In this document: positions 45,901 to 57,803 of the stretch, piece after piece | Numbering within the stretch: the first letter of the stretch is position 1 | Layout: every line of letters begins with the position of its first letter | Source of the DNA: Multifurca ochricompacta | Lineage: Eukaryota; Basidiomycota; Agaricomycetes; Russulales; Russulaceae | Reading direction: 5' to 3' | Length of the DNA: 64,000 nt | Assembly (NCBI GenBank): GCA_022496185.1 | Contig: WTXG01000008.1 | Location: forward strand, 1 to 64,000 | The notes under the pieces: generated by a model | Databases searched by the model: none | The model's input: the letters and a program-made list of their open reading frames with translations, nothing else | What the model was told of the DNA's origin: nothing | Translations under genes and position numbers: made by a program

Positions 45901-48761
45901 ACTACCAGACCTTTCATATTCCGCAGGGAGAACCGCTCCCTCCGTAAGCAGTATGGTGCGCCATTTACATATACAATTGGCTCCTCGCGCAGCGTAACCC
46001 AAACGATGCATTCGGCCTGTGGATGCGCACGCTTAATTCGATCAATGACCTCATCTATCGCCTCGACTGTAGGCTGGCCAAGAGCATAAATGTTGGTTCC
46101 CGGGATGTTGCGGAAATTGATCGCCCCGCGCATTCAAGTGATACATGCCGAGATTCAGAAAGCCACTGATCCGATTTGAGCAATGTGCTAAGGATATTAC
46201 TCATGAGCGATTGTGTACTGGACACGTAGACAGTAGCTACTCACCCCTCTCGTAAAATGATGCCGCTCCGGTTCTATATTAGATATGAACGTGTGGCGGC
46301 AAAATCATCGGTGGAAAGGACATACTTTCACGACATGGTCAGAGTACTCGTCACCCAAGATCTGACCTCCCGATATGGCGATATCGTTCATTTGACCACG
46401 TACTAGAGATCGCTGAGGCCCGGACTTGGAAAGGGAGGAAAGGTCGTTGACAGGCGAGAAGATACTCAGGCGTGCGCTAAACGACTTGCGCAGAAATGAG
46501 ATCTGACTGACATTTATTTATGTGAGGATGAGACATAGGAGTAGGCTGACGTAGACTGACTTGTAAATCTCCGTCCTGGTCTATGATCCATTGATGGTAA
46601 GAACTTCGAGAAGCACTGCTAGACGGAGACAAACCTTAAGCCAGTCTGAAAATGTCTGGGAAAAATCGCGCCGTGACTCAACAAAGCTCGCGAAGGCGAT
46701 AGTGAAGAAGCTGCATAACAAATTTGAACTCATGGTGAATCATACAGCGGCACTACTCCACATACTATTTCTCCAGAGCCTTGGCCGCTCGTTGTAGAAG
46801 CAGATTTCTACTGGGCTCTTCGAGACTGCTCAGAGAATACTTGATCCGATGTGTCAATATGTCCTCTCTTAAATTAACGACATGGTCGCCTGCCGGAACG
46901 CCAGTCAGCATCTGCACATCTGATCCACGAGCCGGCACTCACAGCTATCTATTACTTTATCCACAAGTTTCTTGGCCTTCAGACCATCATCCAGGCACCC
47001 CAATAAGCTCAGGATTATGCCGTAGTTGCCCATATGCGCCTTGCGCAAATCATTGAGTAATGACGAATTGGTAAGTAGCAGGTCGATGACTTGATGCGAC
47101 GGGCCGCTGGGAAGAATCTGCTGGAGAATGTTGGTTAGGCGCAAAAGCGAACGGTTGAGATCTTGCTGCGCATTGGCTTGCTCGAACGCCTGAAGAATTT
47201 TGGCTTCGCCGAGGATACTTTGAGGAGGAGTCTTAAAAACAAGTTAACTTCACTCGCTTCGGTCCTGTAAGGACATACTGTGTATCCGTTGGGCTGTATC
47301 GTACATGGATGCACAAGTCAGTAGGGAATCGCAGAACGCGACCTGGACTAACTGTATTGACACCGCTGGCAGAGCCCTGCAAGTGCGATGCGCTCGGCAA
47401 TCTGGTTGCGTACGGGTCTGGAAGGCCACGTAGCATGAGCTGTCTGCGGCGCACAATACATGCGGCAGTCATCGCAAATGTTGTCCGAACCGCACCCATA
47501 CCGCAAGAGAATACTAAGAACGTCCGGAGGGGATCTGCATCCTTGATAACGTGCAAATATGCGTCGAGGTAATTGTCCTGAAAATATGGGTTGAGAACAA
47601 TAGAGATGGAGACAACGGAATCCGTACTTCAATCGGACGGTCGGGAGAAATCGGTATACTAAAACGAGTCAAGTAACAGTTCTCTAAAACAGAAATAAAT
47701 TTACCGATGATACTAATTCGTTCTGTCAGTGAGCATATTGTGCCAATATCCCCCAAGAGCGCTCACCTCCACGTGCCAACCTTCATTTCTCATGTATTCC
47801 CAAAGCTCTCTGGAAGTCCTTACGTTTCCAGAGTCCACAGCGGTCCACGTGGGCAGAATGGCGCCATCGCCATCCTCCAAGGCTGTAAATGACCATGACA
47901 TTCGTCTCATGAAAGGGCATTGGGCTACTTGCCTATCTCATTATGAGTAAGGACAAGGCCACCAAACCTGCGTAGCAGAGAGATCATATAACACGCATTG
48001 AAACGACACCAATCTCGTACCTGACCCCTTCAGCGAGAATGTCGTTCTTAAGTCGCTGTTCAATCGCTTCGAGGTTTTCCGGACGATCCGAGAGGGGTAG
48101 CGTTTTCCTAGGCTTAGAAGAGTCTCTGAGAACAAAAGGGCGCCCTGAAATATATACTGATTCCTCGGAAACAAGTCAAGAGACGTAGACAGGGAGAGGA
48201 TTAAGCTGAGGTATACCTATCGGTTCCTCCCGCGTCGAAAACCAGATCACATGAGATGGTGAAGTCTCTGTAGGACGCGCTCTAAGAACAGAAAGGATAG
48301 CTCTTAGACCCTGGGATCGCGGCTGAGCGGCGCCGAACACATTCAAGCTGCCGGTTCGAGGAGCCCGGAAGTTTGGGGCACCGTGAACGTTCAGGTCAAG
48401 GTCGAGAGCTCGTCCTATATTCAAGTCAGTTGTAGACAGTGCATTAAGTGTTTCAAGCTTCACCTGAAGGATAATAATCCGTTTTCAGAATGAATCCTCG
48501 GGATAAAACGCTTCCCGACCTGGTCTTGACAATGGAGGGCGCAGATCGGTGAAGGTAGGACATCAAATCTACGGGGGCACCATCGTTCTCTGTATTTAAG
48601 AGTGGTGGAGAACTTTGCGGCCTCTGTGCTATTGGGATCGGGAAAGCCGAAGTGCGGATGGGGCGCGGAGATAGGGATAACGAATGTATTTGGGAAGCAG
48701 CGAGCTTAGTACGCAGGGGGGATTGCTGAGCATTTGTTTCCTGTATTTCTGCATCTTCCAT
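42912..48761 (-). CDS. Paladin/PTPLP-type inositol-phosphatase-like protein with repeated domains
   Basis: A large multi-exon gene starting at ATG 48761 (Ser/Pro-rich N-terminus) and ending in 'HREITKLLGRRSLD', stop 42914-42912. It repeats the PTPLP signature three times: 'APNFR' then 'VFGAAQP' (about 48360), 'GAINFRNIPGTNIYALGQPT' (about 46120) and 'APNFRRVP' then 'GMPTVQG' (about 44510-44330). Each is followed by a 'VVW.xLREEPV.Y..G' block. Phosphatase P-loops (C-x5-R) are seen as CGMGAVR (about 47505-47485) and CQMGRGR (about 43582-43562). The middle one reads DQLGRGR (about 45480-45455), lacking the catalytic Cys. Fungal members are annotated as inositol-hexakisphosphate-domain proteins; substrates are not settled. 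Exon borders were not all resolved. Confidence 0.82.
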
Positions 48762-49167
48762 TATGATTTCAATATATCCACTTGTTTGGTAGAGTTACCG
48801 TGAATGTATGCAGTTCAAATTCAACGAAGTTGAAGGATGGACATACAATCGACCGGCCCGCCTGTTCAATAACAACCTTTTAGCTTTCAACGGCCCGTCA
48901 ACTCCCGAAAGTACACTTTTCCTTTTCACTTTTCCTCTCGTATTCTCGTATAATAGAAGGGCCTGAGGGAAAGGACGCTGACATTGGGGGTTTAGGCGCA
49001 GCAGAGGCAGGTACAGTTGGGATTTCTTCGCCTACACAAATGGGCATCTCGGAATCCATAGTGACTTGCAATCAATGCTAAAAGAGTGAACAGTGAACAG
49101 TGAAGATATTTATGGTGATTGTCAAGGGTAAATAATCAATCTATCATCTTACAACCTCTCTTCCAGA
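48762..49167. promoter_or_regulatory. Divergent promoter region
   Basis: About 400 bp between the start codons of the paladin-like gene (-) and the arabinokinase-like gene (+), so it presumably contains both promoters. A short direct repeat, 'gtgaacagtgaacagtgaag', is at about 49086-49105. No other site is claimed. Confidence 0.45.
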
Positions 49168-51264
49168 ATGTCTCCCCTTTGTTTCGCGTATTACTGCTCT
49201 GGTCACGGTATGTATAGCATTCGACGACAGTGAGTATCATGTTCCAACTGGTCATTAGGTTTTGGGCATGCAACACGGGTGTCGGCTTTTGCTCGTCATC
49301 TACTCTCTCTTGAAGAATCACATACAGTGTACATCATATCATCCGCTCCAAAACGCGTATTTGCCACATCCATAGCTCTTGGAGCTATATATCGCAACGC
49401 AGAGATTGATCCCGTCATACTCCAACCATTGGCGTTCGTGTTTTACACTTTACTTTCGTCTGTCTTTACAGACACCATTTTTCTCAGATACCATGTGGAC
49501 AGACAGAAGAGCATACATGTCCTTGAATCTTTTTTAATGAAAAAGGAGAAAAAAATAGAGGAGGAAGCTCAATGGCTACGAGATATCAAGGTGGACTGTG
49601 TTTTGAGCGATGCTGCCTTCCTAGCATTGTGCGCACATACCCCTGCTTGCCCTTTACTGTAGGACAGGGTAATTCTTACTGCCTCCTAGTCTTGCAGCTC
49701 ATAAATCCCGCATACCATCGGTGTTAATCACCAATTTCACCTTTGACTCCATTTACAGCCTACTCTCCGCTTCCTTTGTTGAGCAATCCCACTCTCAGCA
49801 CCTTCTGGCTAATCCGGGTAATTCAAGCAATTCTGTGCAACACTCTCCTGAGCTCGACGTCCCAATACCAGAAAAGATCCTTTCCCCTCTTGTTCAACAA
49901 ATTTTTGAGGGTTACTGTCACGCTGACATGCTCCTAATACTTCCGGGTGCTATCCCAATTCCCTCCTTTACTACCTCTCCATCCCTTCCGGCGACTCGAT
50001 GGATCGACCCCATCTTGCGCTCTTTTAAGCCTGAAGTAATAACTCATCTCATTCAACACCCTAGTACCTATACCCTGTACCCATCGATACCATTCCCCCC
50101 AGGCCAACCTGGCGCCCCTTCCGTTGCGAAACCCAAACCGCGCAGTGCCCACCCTGCACCGTTACTTGTCCGTCCTCCCAACGACGGCGTTTATACCCCC
50201 AAAGGTCGCTCTCGCTTTCTTTCCTCTATCGGTATTCCAAGAGACCTCCATGACCCTGCCATAACGAAGATTCTGATCGTGTCGTTCGGAGGCCAGGTCT
50301 TCCACAAGCCTTCTCGAAGCCACACGCCATCTCGCTCGGGGTCACCCAATAGACCTCGGCTTGAGTACGAACACAAACCACGATCAAACAGTTTTAATCA
50401 TGCTCTGTCACACGAGCTGGATCTACTCTCCAGAGGAAATGGCTCGAAGACGCCTGGGCAGGTTTTTGGCCCATCACATATCTTTGTTCCTGGAGCACCA
50501 GCGCCGGCGGCTATGTCGAGCCCGCTGGTCCCGACGGTCACCACTATCCCTCCAACGCCAACGTTCTGTGACGATAATTTTTCACATGACAACACCTCCG
50601 CTGAGCAGCAGAACGCAGATCCGCGTAGCCTGATGCTACCTGACGCGTCGTGGATCGCGGTTGTGTGTGGCGTCGCTGATTCGCAGGAATGGCAGACAAA
50701 ACGACGCGATGCGGGTTCCGCCAGTGCGAGCTCTGGTGAAGAAGATAACGATCTGCCTGAAGGATTCTATATCGCTCCACGTGACGTGTACATGCCCGAC
50801 CTTATGGCCATCGGGGACGTCTTGCTTGGCAAGCTTGTGCGTTTTCGACCCTTGAATCGCGCTGCTAGCACGTTGCACTAAGACCCTTATAGGGATATGG
50901 AACGGTCTCCGAATGTGTCGACTCGTGTACGCCATTTGTCTACGGTGAGTGCGATCCATCCCTTTCGCCACACCACTGACTGCGCATACACATCATCTTA
51001 GTATCGCGACCCCTCTTTGTGGAGGAGCACGGCCTGCGTCTCCTACTGGAGCGCGAAGGCGTTGGCGTAGAGATGACACGCGATTCATATGAGGCGGGCG
51101 AGTGGACTAGTGCTATTTCGGATGCGTGGCGCGCAGGCGCGCAGCGTAAGTTAGAGCGTCGGGCAGGCAAGCATGCGCCAGACAGGCGTGCTCAAGGCCT
51201 GCAAATGGCAAGGGATGTAGTAACGTGGGTGAATGAATGGGCAGCGGATATCAAATTCGACTAG
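49168..51264 (+). CDS. GT-B-like protein similar to the L-arabinokinase N-terminal region
   Basis: ATG 49168; exon 1 ends at 49207 and joins 49259 to give 'FAYYCSGHGFGHATRVSAFA', the glycine/histidine motif that opens the UDP-glycosyltransferase-like half of plant L-arabinokinases. Later blocks agree: 'YHVDRQKSIHVLESF', 'VDCVLSDAAFLA', 'IPSVLITNFTFDSIY', 'ILIVSFGGQ' and the near-C-terminal 'GYGTVSECVDSCTPFVYV' then 'RPLFVEEHGLR' and 'GVEM'. A roughly 70-residue Ser/Pro/Arg-rich insertion (about 50300-50560) is unusual for the fold. The GHMP kinase half is absent; the protein ends at 51262-51264. Substrate unknown. The last introns are about 50850-50899 and 50948-51002 or nearby. Confidence 0.75.
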
Positions 51265-52446
51265 CATGCCCCGACGGATTAGAATGAAGCAGGATCATAT
51301 CTTGACCTTGACAAACGACTTGATCATGGACTAGAACTTGTAGACTCTACAGATTTGAGTGTACGTATTAGCAATATACGACCCACGTAAATGAATGTAA
51401 TGATGCAGATATATGAACCGAAGATAAGCGTGAGAAAGACCTACCTTGACCCCGGGAAAAGCTGGACTGGATTAGCTAAGCCACGCTGACTTGCATGTCG
51501 GCTAGCATGGCACCTTCCAACTGATTTTCGAAACAAAGCAAAAAGAATCGTGTGCTGCGATCATAAACATCGTTTTCGTGCGCTAGATTAGCGGAGCATG
51601 TACATGTGAATATGTTCTCCTGCCCCACTCCGCGAAACAATCCGAAGCTTGAACCAATTGTGCGATAGTGCTCGCCACTTGACCGCTCGCTTTTTTGGAA
51701 ATCACCCGGATCATGGAATCGTTACCTGCAGCTCGGAGAAACCAGAAATGCAATTCGCAGATAATGTGTCACAGTGAGATGATGTTACGACACCCTAGGA
51801 TTTGTCTGAAATGAAACGCGTCGTGGTAAACTCTTAATATGACGAGAAGGAGTAAACGAAGCGCACGGAACATCGCTGCATCACCCCTGGCCGTTCAGTA
51901 CTCTTCCCACTACGGCACCTTTATCGTGAATGTTGAGGATGAACTAAACACCATGCGGTCATATCACGAGCTTAAAGAAGAAAAGGGGCACCAACCCCAT
52001 CTAGCACGTTCACGGCATCCCATTCCAATCGCAGATATTGAAACATGCCGACGAGGGTGCCGATCCACTCGGTGTATGTAGCATGCCACCTCACGGCCCC
52101 CACAAGGATAAGCGGGAAGCATGTGGGAAGCATGTAATCCCCAGTTAGCAATGATGTGTCTGCATGGGAACTGCCCTGTAGGACATCAACTTAGCCCTTA
52201 CTTGTATAATCCACAACAATCTCCGAAAATCAAAAGAAAGAAAGAAAAAAAGATAACAAAATGTTCAGAGTTTCTGATGCTTACCAATGATCCTTCACGT
52301 GTGATTGTCACGTGCGCCTCCATCCCAAAGCTCTTCAACCACGTGACCACGTGAATTAAATCATTCATTATATTACAGATCACATCATAAAACCAATTCG
52401 TGTGAGATTTCCCCACCTGGCAACATCACACCAACCCTTCTCAGTT
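51265..52446. other. Intergenic, nothing recognised
   Basis: No gene, RNA or transposon is supported. A short open frame at 51839-52081 shows no protein-like pattern. The end is the promoter of the GMC gene; CACGTG-type sites occur near 52297-52350 ('ttcacgtgtg', 'gtcacgtgcg', 'accacgtgaccacgtg'). Confidence 0.45.
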
Positions 52447-55410
52447 ATGGCATCGTTGAATCTTCCTATCTCTGCTGAATCCTTGGCTTCTCTTACTTCT
52501 CTTGTCGTAGATTACACGGGCGGAGACTCACGCCTCGGCCGTCGTGTGAGGTTGGGTGCCGCATTCACTTTAGTTGCGCTCGCCCTCCGCATCGTTGCCA
52601 GCGGGCGTCCAAAGAGAAGCGCAGTCCAGAGGGATCTGCGGAAGGTGGGAAAGGTCGTTGGCGAAGCCGAGAGTGAGGATAACTTTGATGAATATGATGT
52701 AGTCATCGTGGGAGGAGGTATATCATCTTTCGAAGTCAAACCGAAAAAAGGTGATACGACGTTTGATCATCCACAGGTACGGCGGGATGTGTGCTTGCCT
52801 CCCGTCTCAGTGAAAACCGCGACCTGCGCGTTCTTCTGTTGGAGGCTGGCGACAGGTGAATACAGTTGCCTGATTCTATGCCTTTATGTCAACACATAGC
52901 ACATTCCTAGTGCTGTGAAAGATCCGCTTGTCAGGATCCCTTCAGCATTTACGTTGATGCTCGGGACGGCGAAGGTGTTCAATTTATTCACAACGCTACA
53001 ACAGAACACGGGAGGTCGGAGGCACTTTTGGCCGCGAGGTGAGCGTAGCCTCACGCTTTTGACGTCGTAGCACACTCATCGCAGAGTGAACAGCTAAAAT
53101 GCTTGGTGGTTGTGAGTCAAATCACCAAAGGCGTTATCTTCACTGTTGACCGTGTCATTTCTAGGTTCCTCCATCAACGCGCTGATGTTAGTTATCCCCA
53201 TCGTTGATCGGCCTTTAGCTGACCTGTCCTCACCAGCTTCCATTACGGCGACCCGGCAGACTATGACGAATGGGCCCGTCTTGGTGGGGAGGGCGCAGAA
53301 ACTTGGGCATACAAGGACTTCCACAAGTAGAGTTCCCATGTCCATGACAAGAGTGGTGTTGACTCCCTGGCTTTCCCAGGTATTTCCTTAAGTTCGAGAA
53401 GTTCGTTCCGAGCAAGGCGCACCCTCAAGTAGTCGCAAACGAGCATGGTGTCAACGGCCCGATCGAAGGTAGCGACAATCCCATTGGCATTTTTGAGTGG
53501 AAATTTTGACATGCTGGCTATAGTCGGGTTTCACGGCAATCACGCTGCCAATACCCAGCGATTCATTGATGCATGCAGCCGTGCGGGGATACCGCGTCTC
53601 GCAGATTTGAACACACCCCGTGGTTCGCTCGGCGTAGCAAAGGTCCGCGAATCCCTTTTTACACTTTTATGACCTAACTAGATGGCGCTCTTTCTATTTT
53701 TCTAATAGCTCAGTAAGATATTTCCATGACTTCAGAGGCCATAAAATTAACGCTCTGTAGTGACATACATTGATTCCCGAGGTCGCCGTGTTACCACTGA
53801 ATCGGCGTATCTTACTCCTGCTGTCCTCTCTCGCCCCAACTTGAAGGTCGCAGTGGGTGCAACTGCCACGCGTCTTATTTTTGACACCACAGGGCCCAGT
53901 CCTCGGGCCGTCGGAGTCGAGTTCGCCTCGTTCAAACATAGTGCTCGCTTCCGCGTGCGCGCAAAGAAGGAAGTCATACTTGCGTACGTTCCATTTGACG
54001 GGGTCCAACATCTGAGAGCTGCGCTAACGCTCCCTTCTGCTAGAGCCGGCGCTATTCATTCTCCTCACGTTCGTCTTACAATTTCTTCCCTCTGTGCCCA
54101 AAGTTTATGTCGCTTAGATCCTGATGCTCTCTGGAGTCGGTCCTGAAGCACACTTAGCAGAGCACAAGATCCCGGTTGTTGCTCCTTTGTCCGGAGTCGG
54201 CGAACATTTAATGGATCATCCTGTTGTCAACGTTGCAGTGGCAGAGACCACCGGAACTTCGCTGAACTTCCTCAAATCGAAAACTACGTGGCATCAGATC
54301 CAGCGTGCATATGCATATCTCATTTACTACCTTACTGGAAAAGGGCCTCTCACCACTAATGTAGGTCGTCCTGATTGAGCCGTTCTCTTGCCCCGACCAT
54401 CGAACTTTATAGGTTGCAGAAGCGGCAGCCTTCTTCCGTTCCACCGACCCTGTACTTTTCCCGCCTAATGCGGCTGTTCCACCTGCGCCAACAGAGGACT
54501 CAACATCCGGCCCTCATGCCCCTGACCTGGAGTTCTTCGTGTCACCTATGGCGTTCGTTGGTGCAGGAAGAGGTATTTGCCCAACATCGACTCGTTCGGG
54601 CTTCACATGACTTTACTGAGGTAGGCCAGAGACTCTTCTGCTAGCATGTTCGATAGAATGGCAACACTTCTCATAGGCCAACGAGCTTGGGTAATATCTT
54701 GCTTAAGTCCTCGGACCCGTTTGAACACCCCGCAATCAATCCGAAGCAAGTCTTCTCACGTGCAACGTCAACTCAGCACTGCTAACACATTCTACACAGC
54801 TACATCTCTACTGAGCATGATCTTGCTGTATTAGAGCGAGGAATGTCCGTTCTCACCCGCGTCATGTATACTTCGCCGCTCGCTGATGTCATCGATCACA
54901 CCGCGGCGGACGTACGTTTGGGCCATTGGCTTCCGACCGCAAAGCCCACGGAGCTGCGCACATACGTGCGCAACTACTTGGAAACTTTGTACCATCCCAC
55001 CAGTACCGCGCGCATGGCCCCACTCTCCGATGGCGGCGTAGTCGATGCGCAGCTTAAGGTGCACGGTGTGCGTGGTCTGCGCGTCGTCGACGCGAGCATA
55101 TTCCCTACGATTGTCTCGGGACACACGGTGCGCGAATTTTACCATCTTATCTTCATTAAGTTACTACCCATGTTTTGGCACCGATGGTCGATGGTTGACC
55201 TGCCTCCGTGTATTATTTCTGGGGGACAATCCGGCTAGCAGCGGTTCGACTTCCCATGCCAGGCGCTCTATTCCCATTTTCCCAGAAAAAATGCTCGTCG
55301 AGAACATAGCTGACTGCGTGAATGCACAGGCTGGACCAACGATTGCAGTCGCGGAGAAGGCTTCCGACATGATTCTGCAAGATTTGGCTGCATCCGGCCG
55401 CTTAGCGTGA
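52447..55410 (+). CDS. GMC oxidoreductase with N-terminal membrane segment
   Basis: ATG 52447; exon 1 ends at 52717 and joins 52777 to give the FAD-binding 'YDVVIVGGGTAGCVLASRLS' and 'LLLEAG'. Further GMC blocks: 'KMLGGSSSINALM' (about 53097-53190), 'YGDPADYDEWARLGG', 'GFHGNHAANTQRFIDA', 'MLSGVGPEAHLAEHKIPV' (about 54124), and the C-terminal 'LYHPTSTARMAP' then 'VVDASIFPTIVSGHT' and 'AGPTIAVAEKASDM', with the active-site His and second His/Asn position. The stop is 55408-55410. A hydrophobic segment (residues about 35-50) precedes the domain. Many tiny introns are needed; one donor appears to be GC (about 54745) and one (about 53189) lacks a canonical GT at the right phase, so loss of function is possible. 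Substrate unknown (alcohol-oxidising family). Confidence 0.75.
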
Positions 55411-56371
55411 TTCGGGTAATCTCTGTCCGCCAGTGATTAGTAGCCCATGGTCGGAAATAAAAAGTGGCAATGCATTTGGGTTCAATTGGGGTGCCAATGC
55501 AAGAAGTAATCCTACGGTTGTTGTTAGTGTATGATAAGAACCTGACATTCCCACTTCGCGTGATAGTGACGCATGCTCTACTTTGAGGAATGTCGCCATC
55601 GGGGATGTCAATACCACCCGCCATGCATCCAGTGATTCTGATCACATTATTTCGCATGATTTCCACGTCTCTGTTTAATTACTGGTTCGATTGTAAACGC
55701 TGAATTGAAGGTGACAGCCATTTGAACAAATTTGGGAACCCACAGAGCTAGAGGTTGAATCCCAGCACCCCGGCGCAAATTGTAAAGATGGCACCTCACT
55801 TCAGGTCAGCCCTGTCCGCCAATGTGATCAGGGCAAGAGAGAGTGGGAATTTAGACGCGCAAGCTGGACCTCCGAGAAAATTGTTAACCTGCAAAGCTAG
55901 ATAAGTTAGGAAATGAATGGAAATAAGCGTCCTCCAATAGCGCGTTCGTACGTCCACTGGTAAGTCTTCACCTCAAAGTGCTTGGTCACGTGTCCCCCCT
56001 AATTCTTTGGTGTCTGAGCAGGTCGGCTAAGGATTAGTATATCCACCTCTCCGAACCAGAGCCTGTTTTTCCACTGTACGGATGCAATTTTCAGTGAGTG
56101 CGAACCCGTGGATTATGTTGGTCCGAGCTAGGAAAGGCCTTGCTTAAGGCTGTCTTTGTTACACTACTCAACGTGCCATCGCTCTCGACGGCTACACCGA
56201 CCCCAGATATTCATTAGACCAATTATTACAAGATAGCATTACATATTGTGTTCGTCTAGAGAGAAAAGTTGAATGTGGTTGGTCGGCTATAACGTAAAGT
56301 TCCCAAATTCCCATTGGAAACAATCCTACAAGCAAATCAGAGGTCAACACACATAAGGAGGTGAGTACGCA
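55411..56371. other. Convergent intergenic region, nothing recognised
   Basis: It lies between the 3' ends of the GMC (+) and ATG15 (-) genes. No gene or repeat is supported. Confidence 0.45.
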
Positions 56372-57803
56372 CTACACAATCGTCCTGTCTTTTGATTTAG
56401 GCACCTCGAGGCCTTTCTCCTCCGCTGCAGGCCACGGCTTCGAAAGTATGTGCTCGATAACCGTCGCGATAGGGTGGTTGGTTAAGCGCACAGACCAAGA
56501 CAGGTTCGTAACGGTGTCATATTCTATGATATTACCAAGGTGGCACCGACTCTCCATAGCGTACCCAGCTATGCCACATGTCGACAATTTTCCAGTGCAA
56601 GTGCCCATGGCAATGGGATCTGCTGTATGCCATACATGTGTTATGTGATGTATCGACGGCTGTGCAGTGATGCACCGGAAGTGAGTACGAGTGTAAGACA
56701 CAGACTGGCTTAGAAAGCGCACGGGAGACGGCAGGTGTAAGCGTTGGGACGCCATGCGCTCGCCTGGCGGCTCGAATGCCACGACAGGGGCACCGAAGGT
56801 GATCCCTAGGAGCGAAGCAAGAGCGCCACCCAGCGAGTGGCCAATAACCCATATGTTCGCGCTGGGATACATCGACGTGATGTTATTGTATAGATTCTGT
56901 TCCCCCGCAATGCAAGTAAGCGGTGATGGTCACACGGACGGGAAGTAGAGAGGGAAGGAGAGAGAGCGCACTACGCCAGTGGGATAAAACAAACTTTCGT
57001 CAATCAGTGCAGTCTCGACGCATTCCTGGTTGCACTTCCAATCGCCGCGATAGCAACCGCACACGGGGGTCCATCCCCGGGTAACGCGCGCGCAACAGCA
57101 GCTGAACAACAGGTTATCGTTCAGCTTGTCCTTCTCCGTCGTAGGCCCGCCACCGATGATGGGAACGGACGTGCCCTTGATGGTGAGCACCACAGTGCTG
57201 TTGTCTTCCGTCGCAAAGACGTATCCCCGGAAGCCATCGTCGTCTGGCTCCCACCCGACGGGCATACCCTGGGAAAAAATCAGTCCTCTCAAGGAATGAC
57301 GTGCACACCGATGGGAAGGAGGAAGGGGGATGACGCACGACATTCCACTTGTCCGTTAGGTTGTACCACCCGTTGGAACCGGGAGTGACATACGTATTAC
57401 CTGTCATCTTTGCGAGTAACAGAAGGGTCTCTCGGCGCGTCACATCCGGTCCCAACACCTCACTCTCCTCCCAATCGAGCCAAGCATTCTGCCCATGCTT
57501 GGACATGTGCCTCGCGGTCGTGAACGCCTCTTGGGAAGGCGGGCGCGTAGTGCGCACAAGTGAGGTGCCAATGGAAACAGATGGTATAAGTGTCAATTCA
57601 TTTGCCAAAGAAGAAGCTTCGGGAAGGACGTCAGCAAAATATATGTGTGCAGATGATGTCGCGGCATGCATGTGGCGCAATCGGAAGTTCAGGGTGTTGT
57701 TTGTCGTAGGTTTGGCATGAGGATGCTGGGCGACATCCGAGGAGGGAAGGAATATGTTGAGAAAGGAGAGAGCGAGGTTCAGTAGGGGTATAGGGTATAA
57801 CAT
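56372..57803 (-). CDS. ATG15: ATG15-type autophagic phospholipase
   Basis: Four exons (57803-57342, 57268-56972, 56896-56723, 56659-56372) join exactly in frame to 406 aa. A hydrophobic N-terminal signal anchor ('LLNLALSFLNIFL', residues about 6-18) targets it to the secretory/MVB route. Diagnostic ATG15 blocks follow: 'DNSTVVLTIKGTSV', 'NDNLLFSCCCARV', 'TPVCGCYRGDWKCNQECVE', 'ESLFYPTG', then 'IWVIGHSLGGALASLLG' with the lipase nucleophile Ser in GHSLG, 'HTADPIAMGTC', 'GYAMESRCHLG' and 'HPI' with the catalytic His. ATG15 degrades autophagic-body and MVB membranes in the vacuole. It is a little shorter than many homologues, mainly at the C-terminus. Intact. Confidence 0.93.

Noticed and set aside
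55730..55800. tRNA B-box-like GGTTGAATCCC near 55760
   Set aside because: No matching A box or cloverleaf could be found around it.
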